Assembly (NCBI GenBank): GCA_002286715.1
Contig: NSJX01000048.1
Span: 135,406-199,405, forward strand
DNA length: 64,000 nt
Direction: 5' to 3'
Origin: Dentipellis sp. KUC8613
Lineage: Eukaryota > Basidiomycota > Agaricomycetes > Russulales > Hericiaceae
A program made the translations under genes and the position numbers. A model generated the notes under the pieces. The model did not search any database. It was not told the DNA's origin and saw only the letters and a program-made list of their open reading frames with translations. How positions within the stretch are numbered: the stretch's first letter is position 1; every line of letters starts with the position of its first letter. Positions 10,863 to 24,176 of the stretch are shown here, piece after piece.

Positions 10863-11900
10863 ATGTACGAGTACACGGTCCCAGCCCCCGCCGTCGCCTC
10901 TGCGTCCGTGCGCCGGCCCTTCGCCGACACCCAGCAGCACCATCCTAACCACGACCACGCACACAACCACACACACATACCCCGCCAGCGCGCGCGGAGC
11001 TACGCCCCGCCTCCACGGCCGCCCGTGAAGATCCCGCTCGAAGAGGCAGAGGACACAGAGGACCCGTGGGCGCAGATGGCGACGACGTACGCGTGGGTCG
11101 TCGAGCAGCAGCTCGACCAGCTCGCGAGCCAGACGGCGGAGACGCGGCGCTGGGTGCGCGAGCAGCAGGCCAACCTCGGCATCCTGCGCGACGCCAAGCG
11201 CACCCGTGCGCACGCAAACGCACAGGCGTACCCGCGCGTCGTGGTCGAGACGCGCCGCGAGCCGGCCCCGCCGCCGCCACTGTCCGCGCGCAGACGGGTG
11301 TACTCGACGCGCGCGGGGGGCGTGCCGTACGGCGACGCCGACCTGGACGCGGAGATCGCGCAGTTCGCCGCGCGCACGCGCGAGGCGCGCAAGCTCGCGC
11401 AGCGGCAGGAGGAGCGCAATCGGATGCTGCAGGAGGAGTTTGGGCGGATGGAGGCGCGGTGGAAGGAGCGGAGCGAGAGGACGCAGCGGCGGATTGCGGA
11501 GGAGCGCCGGCGCGCGGACGAGCAGCGCCAGCGGGCGCAGGTGTCGGAGCGCTGGATGGCGGAGCGGACGGCGGAGGCGTGGCTGGCGTATGAGGAGCGG
11601 TGGGCGGCGCTGGCGCAGAGCGAGGAGCTGTTGACGTTCAGGACGATCCCGTGGCCGCTGCTGGGGGTGCCGAGGGCCGTTGATGATATCACGGCGGATG
11701 CGGTGGCGAGATTCGTCCTTTCGCCGGTGCATTCGCAGGGCCTAGCACCGAAGGATAGGATCAGGAATGCGCTGCGGAGATGGCATCCAGACAGGTTTGG
11801 ACGGCTGATGGGGAGAGTGGCCACGAGGGACAAGGCCGTGGTCGAGGCGGGCGTTGGCGCTGTGGCGAGATGTCTGAACGAGTTGATGGAGAGACGGTGA
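10863..11900 (+). CDS. coiled-coil protein with C-terminal J-like WHPDRF motif
   Basis: Single exon, 345 aa. A His/Pro-rich N terminus (residues 1-60) is followed by about 200 residues of strongly charged, Glu/Arg/Gln-rich sequence with coiled-coil character (for example ERTQRRIAEERRRADEQRQ). The C terminus carries IRNALRRWHPDRF. That motif resembles the J-domain-like end of NFKBIL1-type proteins and of many uncharacterised basidiomycete proteins. It is too degenerate (no HPD loop in a full four-helix J domain) to claim Hsp70 stimulation. The function is unknown. A short extra exon after the GTACGT at 11920 is possible, but the TGA at 11898 closes the frame first. Confidence 0.7.
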   Translation: MYEYTVPAPAVASASVRRPFADTQQHHPNHDHAHNHTHIPRQRARSYAPPPRPPVKIPLEEAEDTEDPWAQMATTYAWVVEQQLDQLASQTAETRRWVREQQANLGILRDAKRTRAHANAQAYPRVVVETRREPAPPPPLSARRRVYSTRAGGVPYGDADLDAEIAQFAARTREARKLAQRQEERNRMLQEEFGRMEARWKERSERTQRRIAEERRRADEQRQRAQVSERWMAERTAEAWLAYEERWAALAQSEELLTFRTIPWPLLGVPRAVDDITADAVARFVLSPVHSQGLAPKDRIRNALRRWHPDRFGRLMGRVATRDKAVVEAGVGAVARCLNELMERR

Positions 11901-12434
11901 AGCTTATACTCCAGTTGAACGTACGTGCTTCCACTTGCCGTAGGAGACGCGCACGTATGCTGACTTTCTGCGGCCGACCTAAGCAGGATATCACGACGAA
12001 TTGAAGCTTGTCGCAGGCCGGTCCCGCAGAAAGGAAAGAAGTAGAGCAGTTAACTTAAACACAACGGAAACCTGTACATCATCCATGGCATTTCTCATCA
12101 CAATACGACTGTGCAGTCAATCTCTTTAAGTCAACGAACGACAAGCTGTAGCACTTACTTCTTACCAAGAGGGCCATTCTCTGTCAATCGTCAATATTTT
12201 GTCCAAAAGTTGGCCATCTCTTCAGTAACACAATGCGCTTGCCTTGTCATAACGGCCTAGAAAGTCGTAGCAAGTGGAAGAGAGGATAACAGCGTTGAGC
12301 CCGAGGCAAAGCCCGACCCGCGGCGGGAATTCCCGTGCCGCTGAGTCAGCGGCCGTGATGCAGCCGCGCTGACCACCACCAAAATTCTTGGTAATTCAAA
12401 GCGGTCCCTCCCCCTCTCCCCACAACCCACGACC
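11901..12434. other. intergenic
   Basis: AT-richer spacer with no conserved frame; presumably the terminator of the preceding gene and the promoter of Mia40. Confidence 0.45.
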
Positions 12435-13249
12435 ATGTTCAGAACAGCAGCAGCACGCCTCACCCTGCGCCGGAGCATCCACACCGCGCGCCCCCGCGTC
12501 GCCGTAGCCACGGCCACTGCGACTGCGAGCCGGCAGAAGTTCGCGGTGGTGCTCGCGGGCTCGGCCGCGGCGTCTGCGTACCTGCTCTGGCAGATGAACG
12601 CGAAGAGCCAGACCATCTCTGCGGACGCGAGCACGTCAGGTGCGTTTCTCTTCACACTCGCGCCTTGTTCGATAGCTGACATGCGCACGAGCAGCGTCCA
12701 AGACCACGAGCGACACGCCATCGCATACGTCACCGCCCTCGGAGGACCTCTCGCACCGCGTCGCAGAGACGATGGCCGAGGGCGAAGCCGAAATCGAGGA
12801 GGGCGAGGCGGGCGCAGGCGCGGGCGCGTCGCAGGGCGCGTACAACCCCGAGACGGGCGAGATCAACTGGGACTGCCCGTGCCTCGGCGGGATGGCGCAC
12901 GGGCCCTGCGGGCAGCAGTTCCGCGAGGCGTTCTCGTGCTTCGTGTACTCGGAGGACGAGCCGAAGGGCATCAACTGCGTCGACAAGTTCAAGGCGATGC
13001 AGGACTGCTTCAGGGAGCACCCCGATGTGTACGGCGAGGGTGCGTGCTTGCGCTTGCGCTCCTGGGTGCGCTGGGGCGGATTTGCTGACTGCGTGTCGTG
13101 TTGCAGAGATCATGCGGGACGACGAAGACGAAGAGGACGCGCCTGCGCTGGGCTCCCCGCGCGAAGACGCCGAGCCGGGCGTGCAGGCCGACCGCGCTGT
13201 CCAGGAGGGCGTCTCGCTCGAGGCGTCGACCGGCGTCCCTGGCTCATAG
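12435..13249 (+). CDS. MIA40: mitochondrial intermembrane space import oxidoreductase Mia40
   Basis: Exons 12435-12639, 12695-13039 and 13107-13249 give 230 aa. An Arg-rich mitochondrial presequence is followed by a hydrophobic anchor at about 37-52 ([17 protein letters not shown]), as in fungal membrane-anchored Mia40. The catalytic CPC is at residues 129-131. The twin CX9C motifs follow ([11 protein letters not shown] and [11 protein letters not shown]). The tail is acidic. Mia40 oxidises and traps small cysteine-rich proteins entering the intermembrane space and is reoxidised by Erv1. The intron phases keep the whole cysteine array in one exon. Confidence 0.95.
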
Positions 13250-13486
13250 CCCTGCCAACTTCCTGCCGCGCCACCGGACGATCTACGCACTTACTTATTG
13301 CATCGTCATTACCCCCACTCACTGGCATGTAAAATTACCCTATAATCACCTCTAGACACACCGTTATGCAGCCCCCGCACCCGAGTCGCCGTGACCAGTG
13401 GCCCGCTCGTCATTGTTGGATACAACTACAACTCTATCGTACACTGACCCAGTGCATTTACTACTGCCACAGACACAGCCTCGCCT

Positions 13487-15988
13487 TCACCCAAACAACG
13501 TCGGCGGCCTCATAAGCCGCTCATTCTCCCGACTCCCGACGACCCTGATCTTATGCCCCACGCCCGCGGGCACGACGCCCTCGCCGAGCTCGGCCGCGAG
13601 CGCGAGCTTCGCGTTGAAGCCCGTGCAGTGCATCGGGAGCACAAAGTCCGGCGCGGGGCGCAGCGTGCGCGCGAGGAAGTGCACCGTGGGCGCGATGCGC
13701 GGCGCGAGGTCCGCCGAGGCGAGGTGCAGGCCGCCGATGATCTGCGCGGAGACGGTGAGTGGCTCGTTTCGGGTGGTGGAGGGAGAGGGGGAGGGGGCGC
13801 ACCATGTGGATGTGCCGCTGGAAGGTCGCGACGGCGTGCCGGACGACGTTGACGATGCCCGCGTGCGAGCAGCTGCGAGAGGTAGGCGGCCGCGTCGATA
13901 CAGGTAAGCGAGATGGCGCGTGCGAAGTGAAATGGCACTCACGCGCTGAAGATGACGAGCCCCTTCCCGACCACGTCCACCGCGACGTACCGCTCGTCCA
14001 TGATGTGCTGCCCACGCGTCCCATCCCACGTTAGCTCTCACCCACATACCCAAACAAAACCAAAACGAAACACTCACCTCCTCCGGAACCCACCTCCCCT
14101 TCCCCTCCCCACCCTCGCCGCCTCCACCTTCCACGACCCACCGCACCGCCCCCGGCAGCCCGCCCTCCCAGCTAGTCACGCGCGGGATCTCGCCGCTCAC
14201 ATACACGCCGCCGCCCGCGACGACGTGCGGCTCCGCGTGCGCCTCGACGCGTGCGCCCGCGGCTGCGATCTGCGCGAACGTCGGGTCGGCCTTGAGCCGG
14301 CAGATGGGCGTTGTATAGGGGGGCGGGGCGATCCCGCGGGCGTGCGGGCGCGAGGGGTGCACGTCGACGATGCATGGCGATGGCTCCAGGTCGCGCGCGG
14401 TTTCTCCGTCACTGGGCGTTGTGGTAGCAGTGGCAGGAGGAGAAAGGGAAGCGGTGGAAGGAGTGGTAGAGGAGGGGGAGGTGGGTGTGAAGAGCGCCGA
14501 CGCGGCGCGCGCAGCCAGCAGCGCGAGCAGCCCCCCGGAGTGGTCGCTGTGCCAGTGCGAGAGCACGACGCGCTCGATCGCGCCGGGCGGCACCGCGAGC
14601 GCGCGCAGGTTGCGCGGGAGCGACTGCGAGTCGGGCCCCGTGTCGAAGAGCGTCGTGTGCGTGCGGGCGGTGGGGGTTGTTTGGGTTTGCTGTGCGCGGG
14701 GTTGGGTTGAGTGGATTTGGGGAGGGGAGGGGGCCAGGTGGAGGTGAGTGCGAAGGTAAAGCGGGGTCAGTGACAGGAAAGAGCAGAGGTACAGATATGG
14801 GTATGGGTAAGGAGGCGGGTACATGGAGATATGCGGACGCAGAGGCGCGATAAAGAGGATAAGGACAAGGACGCACGATGAGCGCGGAGAACCCGTGGGC
14901 ACCTGCGTCGAGGATGGGGTTAGCCGTCAGATTCGCAGCGCAGAACGGTGCATATGAACGCGGATCCCAGTTGCAAAGTTGTAATTGTGCAGGGTCGTGT
15001 GTCGAGCCCCGTCTAAGGACTCGGATGAAATGGGCGGACAGAGAGCGGGCAACGGGCAGCGGAAGACGGGAGACGGGGACGGAATGATTGCCGGAGCCGC
15101 AAACTACGAGCCGCTTCGGGCCAGCGCCACGTCTATGTATGTAGATTGCGCACCGAAGCTTATGCATATGCATATGCCGCAGGTGCCACGGGCGTGGCAC
15201 TGGCACTGGCACTGGCAGCCGGCACGGTGGAATCCGCGCCCGATGGGGAGGATTCGATGAACTCTATCTGTATCTGTGCACGGTCGAGGTCGCCAGTCAC
15301 CAGCCAACGGTGCACGGTCGACGGCCACCAGCGAACGGTCAATGGCGACGGCGACGGTGACGGTGACAGTGGCGTTCTTCTGATGGCCGGTGGATATCGA
15401 TGGGATACATAACCATACCCTTCCATGCCACCACGCCATGCCATGCCATACAAGCTCGACGCGATGCGATCCCGATGGACGAAGCGTGCCAGCATCCAGT
15501 ACCGATGCCGATGCCGATGCCGTGACAGAATTAATGACCCCGAGCGCACGCCCTCTCTCTCACCTCATCCGGCCACAATCACACCATAACATAGCAAAAA
15601 GAAAGCGGTAGAACGCAGAAACGCGGACGCACCACAGCAGTACCGCTCGAAATCCAACACGGGCACGCCCGTCTCGGGATCCAGCTCCGGCACGAGCTCG
15701 TGCAGGTGCGTGCGGAGCTCGTGCGCGAAGCCCGCGGGGAGCGGCGTGAACCTGTCGCGTCCGGCATGGATGGATGGCGTGAGTTGCACGGTAGGCGTTA
15801 CGTACGCGTGGGGTTGTAAGAGGGGAAGGAGAAGAGAGGAGGGAGAGGGAGCGGACGTACCACTCGATGGTGTTGTCGACGAGGAAGGTGACTGTGAGGT
15901 GCTCGACGGGTGTCAGCGTCGGGCGCGGCTCGTGTCCGTATTCGTGCGCGGGGGTGATGTTGGAAGGGGAAGGGGAAGTCGCAGCCAT
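13487..15988 (-). CDS. metallo-beta-lactamase fold hydrolase, DHPS-like
   Basis: Seven exons, read on the minus strand: 15861-15988, 15633-15751, 14877-14902 (26 nt), 14078-14689, 13943-14007, 13803-13872 and 13487-13741, giving 424 aa. The joins restore EWFTPLPAGFAHEL, FERYCCGAHGFSALI and TTLFDTGPDSQSL. The zinc motif HWHSDH is at residues 136-141, and further ligand regions are CSHAGIVNVV and LPMHCTGFNAK. This arrangement matches the beta-lactamase-fold family annotated after 7,8-dihydropterin-6-methyl-4-aminobenzene-5'-phosphate synthase; the true fungal substrate is unknown. Intron 2 (14903-15632) is 730 nt, far longer than any other in the window, and full of short tandem repeats. Confidence 0.82.
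14903..15632 (-). other. 730-nt intron of the metallo-beta-lactamase gene
   Basis: Required to join FERYCC to GAHGFSAL in phase (GTGCGT donor, CAG acceptor on the minus strand). It contains tandem hexamers: TGGCAC-type repeats at about 15194-15217, GACGGT-type at about 15340-15370 and CCGATG-type at about 15500-15520. Confidence 0.7.
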
Positions 15989-18097
15989 TGGAATTGCAAA
16001 GTCGATATGGGGTACGTGACAGCGTGAAGCTGCGGGGCTTGTTCGTGCTGCTCAGGCCGTCTGGAGAAAGCGAAACTCGCCGACTGCTGCAGGCGCAGGT
16101 GTCAGGTGATAGAGCACCGTGCACGTATTACTATGCAGGAGGCCCCTGGGGACTGCGCGTGCGCCGTGCGGTGTGGGAGGCGCTCGCGCTTGGCGGCCGA
16201 CACGGTCAATGCAAACAATTGCAGAACGTTGCATACGGGCGTGTTTTGGGGGATATAGAAAATACCTCGTGGTGCTCGCGAGGGTCGTGCTCAAGTGAGA
16301 AGCGGTGGGTGGCCACACGGGCACCCGAGTCGGTTGAAATAAAATGTGGCTTGCACGAGGCACGCGCGTTCTGTACAGTGTGCTCCGGCATCTGAGAGCT
16401 TTGAAGTAAAAAAAGTGTGTTATACATAAAAATACACACCTTTACGTCGCATCCAAATTTCGCGGTTCATCGCTGGCGCTGCTTCAAGCCACAGGCCCGA
16501 CGGTCGTGGTCGTGGTCGTTGTGCACGCTCGGAGACTCGCTGGTTTCCAGGTCCCGAAAGGTGAAATGATTCGTCGGAGCTGGAATGCAATTGCAATGCA
16601 CCCGCTGCAAGAATACATACATATCCTCGCTCGCTGGCGTTCACTCTCTTTTCTGCGCACTGGATCATCATCGATATCGTATCAGCTCCTCTCCTCTTCC
16701 CTGATTCAGCACCATGCATTTCTTGTGTTTTCTGCATAGAGAGGGGAATTCACGTGCGCGACACATGGGTGTCCTTAATTTTGATTTGCGAGCGAGGCAC
16801 GGCCAGGGGTCCCGGACTCGCAGCCCTGATGCGGAAGTTGCGCGCGGTGGGCGCCTACGCGCATGCCGTGAGTCGAGGCCGTGACTTCCGCAGGCGCCCG
16901 CGAGCACATGGGGTGACCTCACGGATTGGAAAACGCGCGAGCTCTCGTGCGAGTGAGGCAGCGGGATTTTTCGCAGTTACGAGAGACGAGAGAGATGGTG
17001 GCGGGCATGCGTGCGTGCGTGCATGGTGCGTCGCCTTGGCGCGGTGCGCATGCTGTTGCTGCTGCTGCTGCTGCGACCGATCGCCATGACAGGGCGGCGC
17101 AGGCGCGTTCAGAGCGGGGTCGCGGCGGGAGGTAAAGTGGTCGTCTTGGGATACAGTAACGTCGTCTGTGCTACCGCTGCTCTAGGGCGCCCGTTTACAT
17201 GGCGTAGTGCTAGTGTATCCTGGCTACCCGCGATGCGGCTGTGCGCGGTATCACCACTGGCTGATTGCGATTGGGCCCCCCGGTCAAGGACGCACCCCGC
17301 ACCACAGGTCAACTCTAACGGACTCGATATATGTCGGGCGAATGATCCGGTCGCGGTCTTCAATAGATTCGGAAACAGCATGTCCGCATCGGTGTGCGTT
17401 AGTGCATGTTGTGCCAGCCTATGGCTCGCTGGGGATGTTGGGATGTCATGTGCGATGGAGATGGATTAGAGGCCGATGGCACGCCGCGCGCAGACGCACG
17501 CTGAAGAAGGCAAGAGGAATGTTCGATGCAGCGCGGACGGACGGGGTGCGGGCCGAGGAGGAGGGCATGGAATGGTCGTCGAGAACGCTGAGGATGGCGA
17601 GGAGTCGGTTGAGCTGGTGATGCGGCGCCTGATGCATGATAGCATGACGTGACCCAGTTCGGCTGTCGGTCGAGTCGCCACGGCACTTCTGATGTTGTCC
17701 GTCATCTCCTTTGGCATGAAATTGTCGTTGCCTGACGCTGACATGCTGCTGGCTGCGTGCCGCATCGCCTGGCGGGATATTGCAGCACGCAGCACGCGCA
17801 GTCGGTAGCGCTGGGGAGACGGAGGGCAGGCGAGGTGTTGTGGGTGGTTGTGGACGAGAGGAGAGAAGAGAGGGATCTCGATTTGCGAGATGGAGGAGAG
17901 GGAGAGATGAGCCCGAGAGGCTGGTGCGATCAGAAGCGTTGCTGGAGTTTCGCCGTGCCGCCGTTTCTCAGCCTCAGCTTGCACTTGACCCGGCCCTCCC
18001 TTGTCTAAAGCTTCCTCTCCTTTCCTCCCGCCCCCATCTCACACCCCCTCCTCTGACGCCCCGTCCCTTTCCGCCTCTTGGCCCTGTCTCACCATCT
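15989..18097. other. 2.1-kb stretch without a supportable protein gene
   Basis: Long open frames are absent or biased. A short CTG/GCT microsatellite lies at about 17050-17075. A pyrimidine-rich zone just before 18097 looks like the leader of the FAM72 gene. A non-coding transcript cannot be excluded from sequence alone. Confidence 0.5.
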
Positions 18098-19527
18098 ATG
18101 CCTGCTGCCACCTCTGTTCTCCCCCCGCCCGACTACCCCGTCTACCCACACCGCGACCGCGACCCCCGCCGCCCCCTATCGACCGTCGCCCGCATCGTCC
18201 ACGTCCAGTCCCACCCGCCGGCACAAGACCCGTATGCCCACCAGACCATGGGGTCCGTCTACGAACATGCCTCGGCACAATACACCCACACCTACATGCC
18301 CGAGCGCGTCTTCCCGCCATCGAGCCTCAGCCTCACCTTCCCCTCCCAATTCCCCGCCGCCCCCGCACACTACTCGCACGCCTCGTCCTCCCGCTCCGGC
18401 ACCCCGCAGGACGGCTGGGCGTACCCCGCACACGCCCAGTGGCAGCCGCTGCCCGCGGGCCACTCGCCGGGCGTCGCGCACGTCAACGTCAGCGTGAACG
18501 TCACCGCCCCGCCGCCGCCGCCGCCCGTCGCGCACAAGGTCTGGCTGCTCGACTGCAAGAACTGCCGGACGTTTCTCACCAACCGCGGCATGAAGGTACG
18601 CTCGCCCCGCCGTCTGTTCTGATCGCGCGTTCCACACCCGGCTCCGGCCCGCTGACCCAGAGCCCCCGCGTCCGTTGCGCCCGCAGGCCGTGCTGCTCCT
18701 CCGCCCGAACGTCCCGCTCTACTCGACCGACGCGCTCCCCGTCAACTGCTCCGCGCACGCCGCGACGCCCGTCCCCGTGCTGCCCTCGCGCCGCCCGTCC
18801 GCGGAGCCCCCGCGCACATGCGAGTGTCTCACGCAGACGCTGTGCTGCCACGGCTGCGGGAACGGCGTCGGGTACATGATCGTCATCCCGGTGCGTACGC
18901 GCACGCACCCGCACCGCCAGCGCACGCTCACCTGACCCTCACCACCACGCATCCTCTTCCCCCCCGCAGTGCGCACGCTGCACGTCCTCGATCTCCGCAA
19001 CGAACCGCTCGACGAACGGCCACCGCTTCGTGTTCCACTCCTCCGAGATCGCAGCCTCCGAGCGGCACTACGTCCCCGGCGAGCCCGGCGTGCTCCCCGC
19101 GTACACGCAGCAGCCCGCACCCGCGCAGCAACCACCGCTGCCGCCGTCCGCGTTCTCGTCCGCCACGACGCTGCCCTCGCCCGCGCCCTCGCCCTCGTCC
19201 TCCGGCAGCTCGCTCCCGAGCTCGCCCATCTCCTTCCTCCCCGACTCGCGCTTCCGCACGCCGTCTGCAAGCCCCGGCCCCGCGCCCGACACGCCCGCGT
19301 CGATGCCGCCGCTCATGTCGCCCGACGCGATGCCGATGCCGTACCACTCGCCGTTCCCCGTCGCGCCCGCCCCGGCGCTCGCGGACGGCCACAAGCCGAG
19401 CGCGCACCCGCTCCGCACGGGCGACGTGCTCCATTGGCACCATATGGCGCGCAATGGCGAGATCCCGGGCGTGGCGGATGATCGGCGCGCGAGGGGGCGC
19501 AGGGCGGCGGTCGCGCTGGATCGGTAG
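18098..19527 (+). CDS. FAM72 family protein
   Basis: Exons 18098-18595, 18687-18890 and 18970-19527 join in phase 0 to 419 aa. The central part is clearly FAM72-like: WLLDCKNCRTFLTNRGMKAV, PLYSTDALP, CECLTQTLCCHGCGN, VGYMIVIPCARC and NGHRFVFHSSEI. The paired Cys residues are those expected to bind zinc. A Pro/Ser/Tyr-rich N-terminal region (about 150 aa) and a Pro/Ser-rich C-terminal tail (about 150 aa) are much longer than in animal FAM72. In mammals FAM72A binds the nuclear uracil-DNA glycosylase; whether that holds in fungi is unknown. The frame is open upstream to 17780, so the start is a choice; 18098 follows a pyrimidine-rich leader. Confidence 0.85.
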
Positions 19528-20569
19528 GGTGGCGGGCTTGGGTGTTTCGATTCGGTTTGGCTTTGTGTTTGGATACGGACTATGCAGCAGTATACCCCCC
19601 ATCTCCCACCGCACCCACGCACTACAGACGTTGCTCACAACCTTCTCTTCTTCCTTCCCTTCTTCCTACCCTCCCTATCGCCCTCACACACCTATCCTCT
19701 ACCCCGACCCGACCCCGACTCCGACCCCTGTGCGCCCGCCCGGTTGTTTTGTCCATCTGTCTATCTGTTTATCTGTTTATTCTCTTCTTTATATCCCTCC
19801 CTCTTCCCCTTCCTCTTCCTCTTCCTGTGTATCCTACTACTACTACGCACGACCCCCGCACGACGACATCCGCATCACGATGACCAGAACCAGAACTAGG
19901 ACCGTAACCATTATTCATTCTTATTCGTGTTTCTCAGTCTAGCTTGTCCGTTTCTGCAGCCCCAGCACCCGACGTCGTGTACCTACCTCTCCCGCCCGCC
20001 CCACGTCACGACGACACGGCACATCACGACACATCGCACATCACAGCGCGGGTTACCGGTTACGCGTTACGGGACTGGGCTCGGGCCAGGGCTCGCGTCG
20101 ACGGCAGGGCTTCCGATTTGTTGTATGTACATACGCGCGCGACGCGAGCACAATGTATCCATGTATAGGTTTATTCGGGCGAGCGAGCGAGCGAGCTGAG
20201 TGTGGACTAGGAACCTCCGTGTTCCGGAGTCCGATGCCGATGCGAAGACCGGGCGCGCGTGGGTTTTGTCAATGTCGTGTTCGGGATCGCGTGGAGGATA
20301 GGAAGGAGAAGGAGAAGGAGAAGGAAGTGCGGGATTCCGTTGGCTACATATTGCAATTGCTGATGCGTGTGCATACTAAGGCCTAAGGCGTTGGGAATGT
20401 GGATACTTACCCGGGGTCGCTGATTTATCGCAATGTGGAGGACCGGTGCCGACCTTGAGCAGTTTCGAATTCGTATCTAATCGGCGGCGCGCGGCGGCAG
20501 CCGGCGGTGGCCCAGACCCAGACCAAAGACAATGACAGAGACTTGTTTATTTGGTCCTGTTGCGCGCCA

Positions 20570-20575
20570 TATAAG
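20570..20575 (+). promoter_or_regulatory. TATA box of the polyubiquitin gene
   Basis: TATAAG about 120 bp ahead of the leader intron, followed by a pyrimidine-rich stretch at 20595-20650 typical of highly expressed fungal promoters. Confidence 0.5.
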
Positions 20576-20694
20576 CCCCGCAAGGCGCGCGGGGGCTCCT
20601 CTTCTCTAACCACCACCACCACTACCTCCTCTCCCACCGCCTTTATCACCCCTTTGTTTCGTACGAACCTACCCCTTAGCGTTTGATTATCCTC

Positions 20695-22060
<1,366 letters not shown>

Positions 22061-22391
22061 GCTGCGAGCTGGTCGTTGTCGCATGGTCATAGTCATGGTC
22101 TGGATGGATTGTAGGATGGTAGTTCGCGATTGTAACATCACATTATTACGAATTCATGAGCCTACGGGCATGGTTTTATGGTTTGTGTGAATGTGAGCGA
22201 CGTTGAGGTCGAGGGGGACGAATGAGTATCGAGCGTGACGAAGTGACGGGGCGCGTCAATACTGCGTGACCGAACGCGCCTGACGCGTCTCACCGACCTT
22301 GCCTCTCACTGCTCTCGTGTGTTGCTACCACCAACGACGACAAGAAGCAACAAAAAGCACACTTGGGCACTGAACCGCACATAATACCACC
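22061..22391. other. short intergenic
   Basis: Polyubiquitin 3' flank and DCC1 promoter; nothing else seen. Confidence 0.45.
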
Positions 22392-23943
22392 ATGCCGGAC
22401 TTCGACCTCCAATACCACACAGACGCCTCCGGCCACGGCGCCTACAGGCTCCTCGAGCTCCCGCCAGACCTGCTGCAGCTCATCGAGTCCTCCGTCGACA
22501 ACAACAGCCTCGAGTGCGTCCCTACCCCTCACGCCCTCCTCTCCTCTCTTTAGACAGAATACTGATGAGTGGGTGGTAGGTTCACGATCAAAGGCGCGCC
22601 CGAGGACGACGCGGTGCTCTGCACGGCCGACAGGACGTACGCCCTGCGCGCGGTCGTGCTCTCGAATTCGGTGCTGGTCGTCACGCCGCCCTCTTCGTCT
22701 CCCTCCCTACCCTCTTCCTCCTCAAATTTGGGTTCGGGTTCGGGTTCGGGTTCAAAGTCGGCTTCGTCGGATGCACACGCGGTGGTCATCCGCGAAAGCC
22801 TCGGCGAGATCCTCGAGCTGCAGCCGACGGTGCCGCGGCTGCAGCGCCTGCGCGGGCTGTTGCGCGGGATGGAGTGGGGCGAGGGCGCCGATGAAGACGA
22901 CGAGGGTGAAGATATGAAGATGAATGGAGGGAAAGGGGGAAATGGGGAGCGGCGGTGGTACTCGTACGAGCAGGCGCGCGCGGAGCTGCAGGCGAGCGAG
23001 CGCGAGCTGGCGTGTGCGCTCAGGGAGCGGCATATTTTGATCATCGACGGTGCGTCTGTCTCTCTTTGCCTGCCGGTCTTACTTATCGTGCGCTATGGAT
23101 GTGTGATGTATATCGTATGTTGACACGGGAAACGGTACAGGCAACCTGCGCCCGCTGACCCCGCACTACCTCCTCACGCTCCTCGAGCAGCTGCTCACTG
23201 TCCTCGTCGCGAGCGCGCAGCGGCACGACGGCGCGGGCGCGTCGGTGCCCGTGCTCGTGCGCGCGCTCGCGGCGGAGCACGGCGTGCGGCGCGCGGTGAG
23301 TGTGCAGGTGATGGGGTGGTTCGGGGCGCTCGTCGGCGCGGGCGGGGAGGGGCAGGAGGAGGGAGGGGAAGAGGAGAGGTGGGTCGTGGATGTGCCCCGC
23401 GTCGTGACGCAGGTCGGGCTGGGCGTGTTGAGGGGGTATAAGGTGCGTCGCGTCGTGCGTGTGGATGGGATGTAAGGTGGGACGGGTGCTCAGAGTTTAA
23501 ATTTGGTGGGGTGATACAGGACGAGGCGATTCCGGAGGACGCGTTTCTGGGCAAGTGGCGCGCTGCGGTGGGCGATACGTTCGCAGAGCACGTCTCGCTG
23601 TCCCTGCTCCTCGTAAGTCCCCCCACGCCCCTATCTTCCACCGGTACCCTGACCGTCCTACGTGTGTATGGGACGCGCGTCCCAGGGCAACTACCTCGCG
23701 TCAACCTCGCCCTTCACCGCCGCCCGCCAGCTGTCCTACTTCCCGCGCGCGGAGCTGCCGACGGACCCCGGCGCGCGCTTCGCGGATCTCTTCCTCACGC
23801 GGGCGCGCTGGCGCGCGGAGGACATCACGCCGTTCCTGGTGGACATCGTCGTCGATGCGAAGAGCAGGGATAAGCTGTTGCTCAAGTACGCGAGGGCGCA
23901 GACGGACAAGGAGGGGACGTGGTATACTGCGCGTGCACGGTGA
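22392..23943 (+). CDS. DCC1: sister chromatid cohesion protein Dcc1
   Basis: Exons 22392-22513, 22580-23049, 23141-23442, 23520-23612 and 23686-23943 give 414 aa. The protein starts with YRLLELPPDLLQLIES and FTIKGAPEDDAVLCT, the typical Dcc1 beginning. It continues with YALRAVVLSNSVLVV and a helical C terminus made of winged-helix units (PEDAFLGKWRAAVGD, LASTSPFTAARQLSYFP). Dcc1 acts with Ctf8 and Ctf18 in the alternative clamp loader that handles PCNA at replication forks and promotes cohesion. A Ser/Gly-rich and an acidic insertion (about 100-190) are the variable parts. Confidence 0.88.
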
Positions 23944-24176
23944 CCCGTGGCTGGTTGCTGCTTTTTGCCTCCACTGCGACTCATGGGATGGTCATTTTGG
24001 AAATGTACATATGCTATTTTGACAGGGGAGAAAGGTGTGGATGTGGGTGTGGGTGTAACAAGGTATGTGCAGAAGCGAGCGGAGCAGCAAGATCGACAAG
24101 CGTATGTGAACATCGTAGGAATCTGAACCAACAAGAGAAAAAGCAGAGGTAACCAACTCGACATGCAGGCCGCCGC

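Noticed and set aside
17050..17075. CTG/GCT repeat as a coding polyglutamine or polyalanine tract
   Set aside because: About six units only, and no supported gene covers it.
17780..18097. N-terminal extension of the FAM72 protein
   Set aside because: Open but Arg/Gly-rich and non-conserved; the segment next to 18098 is a pyrimidine-rich leader.
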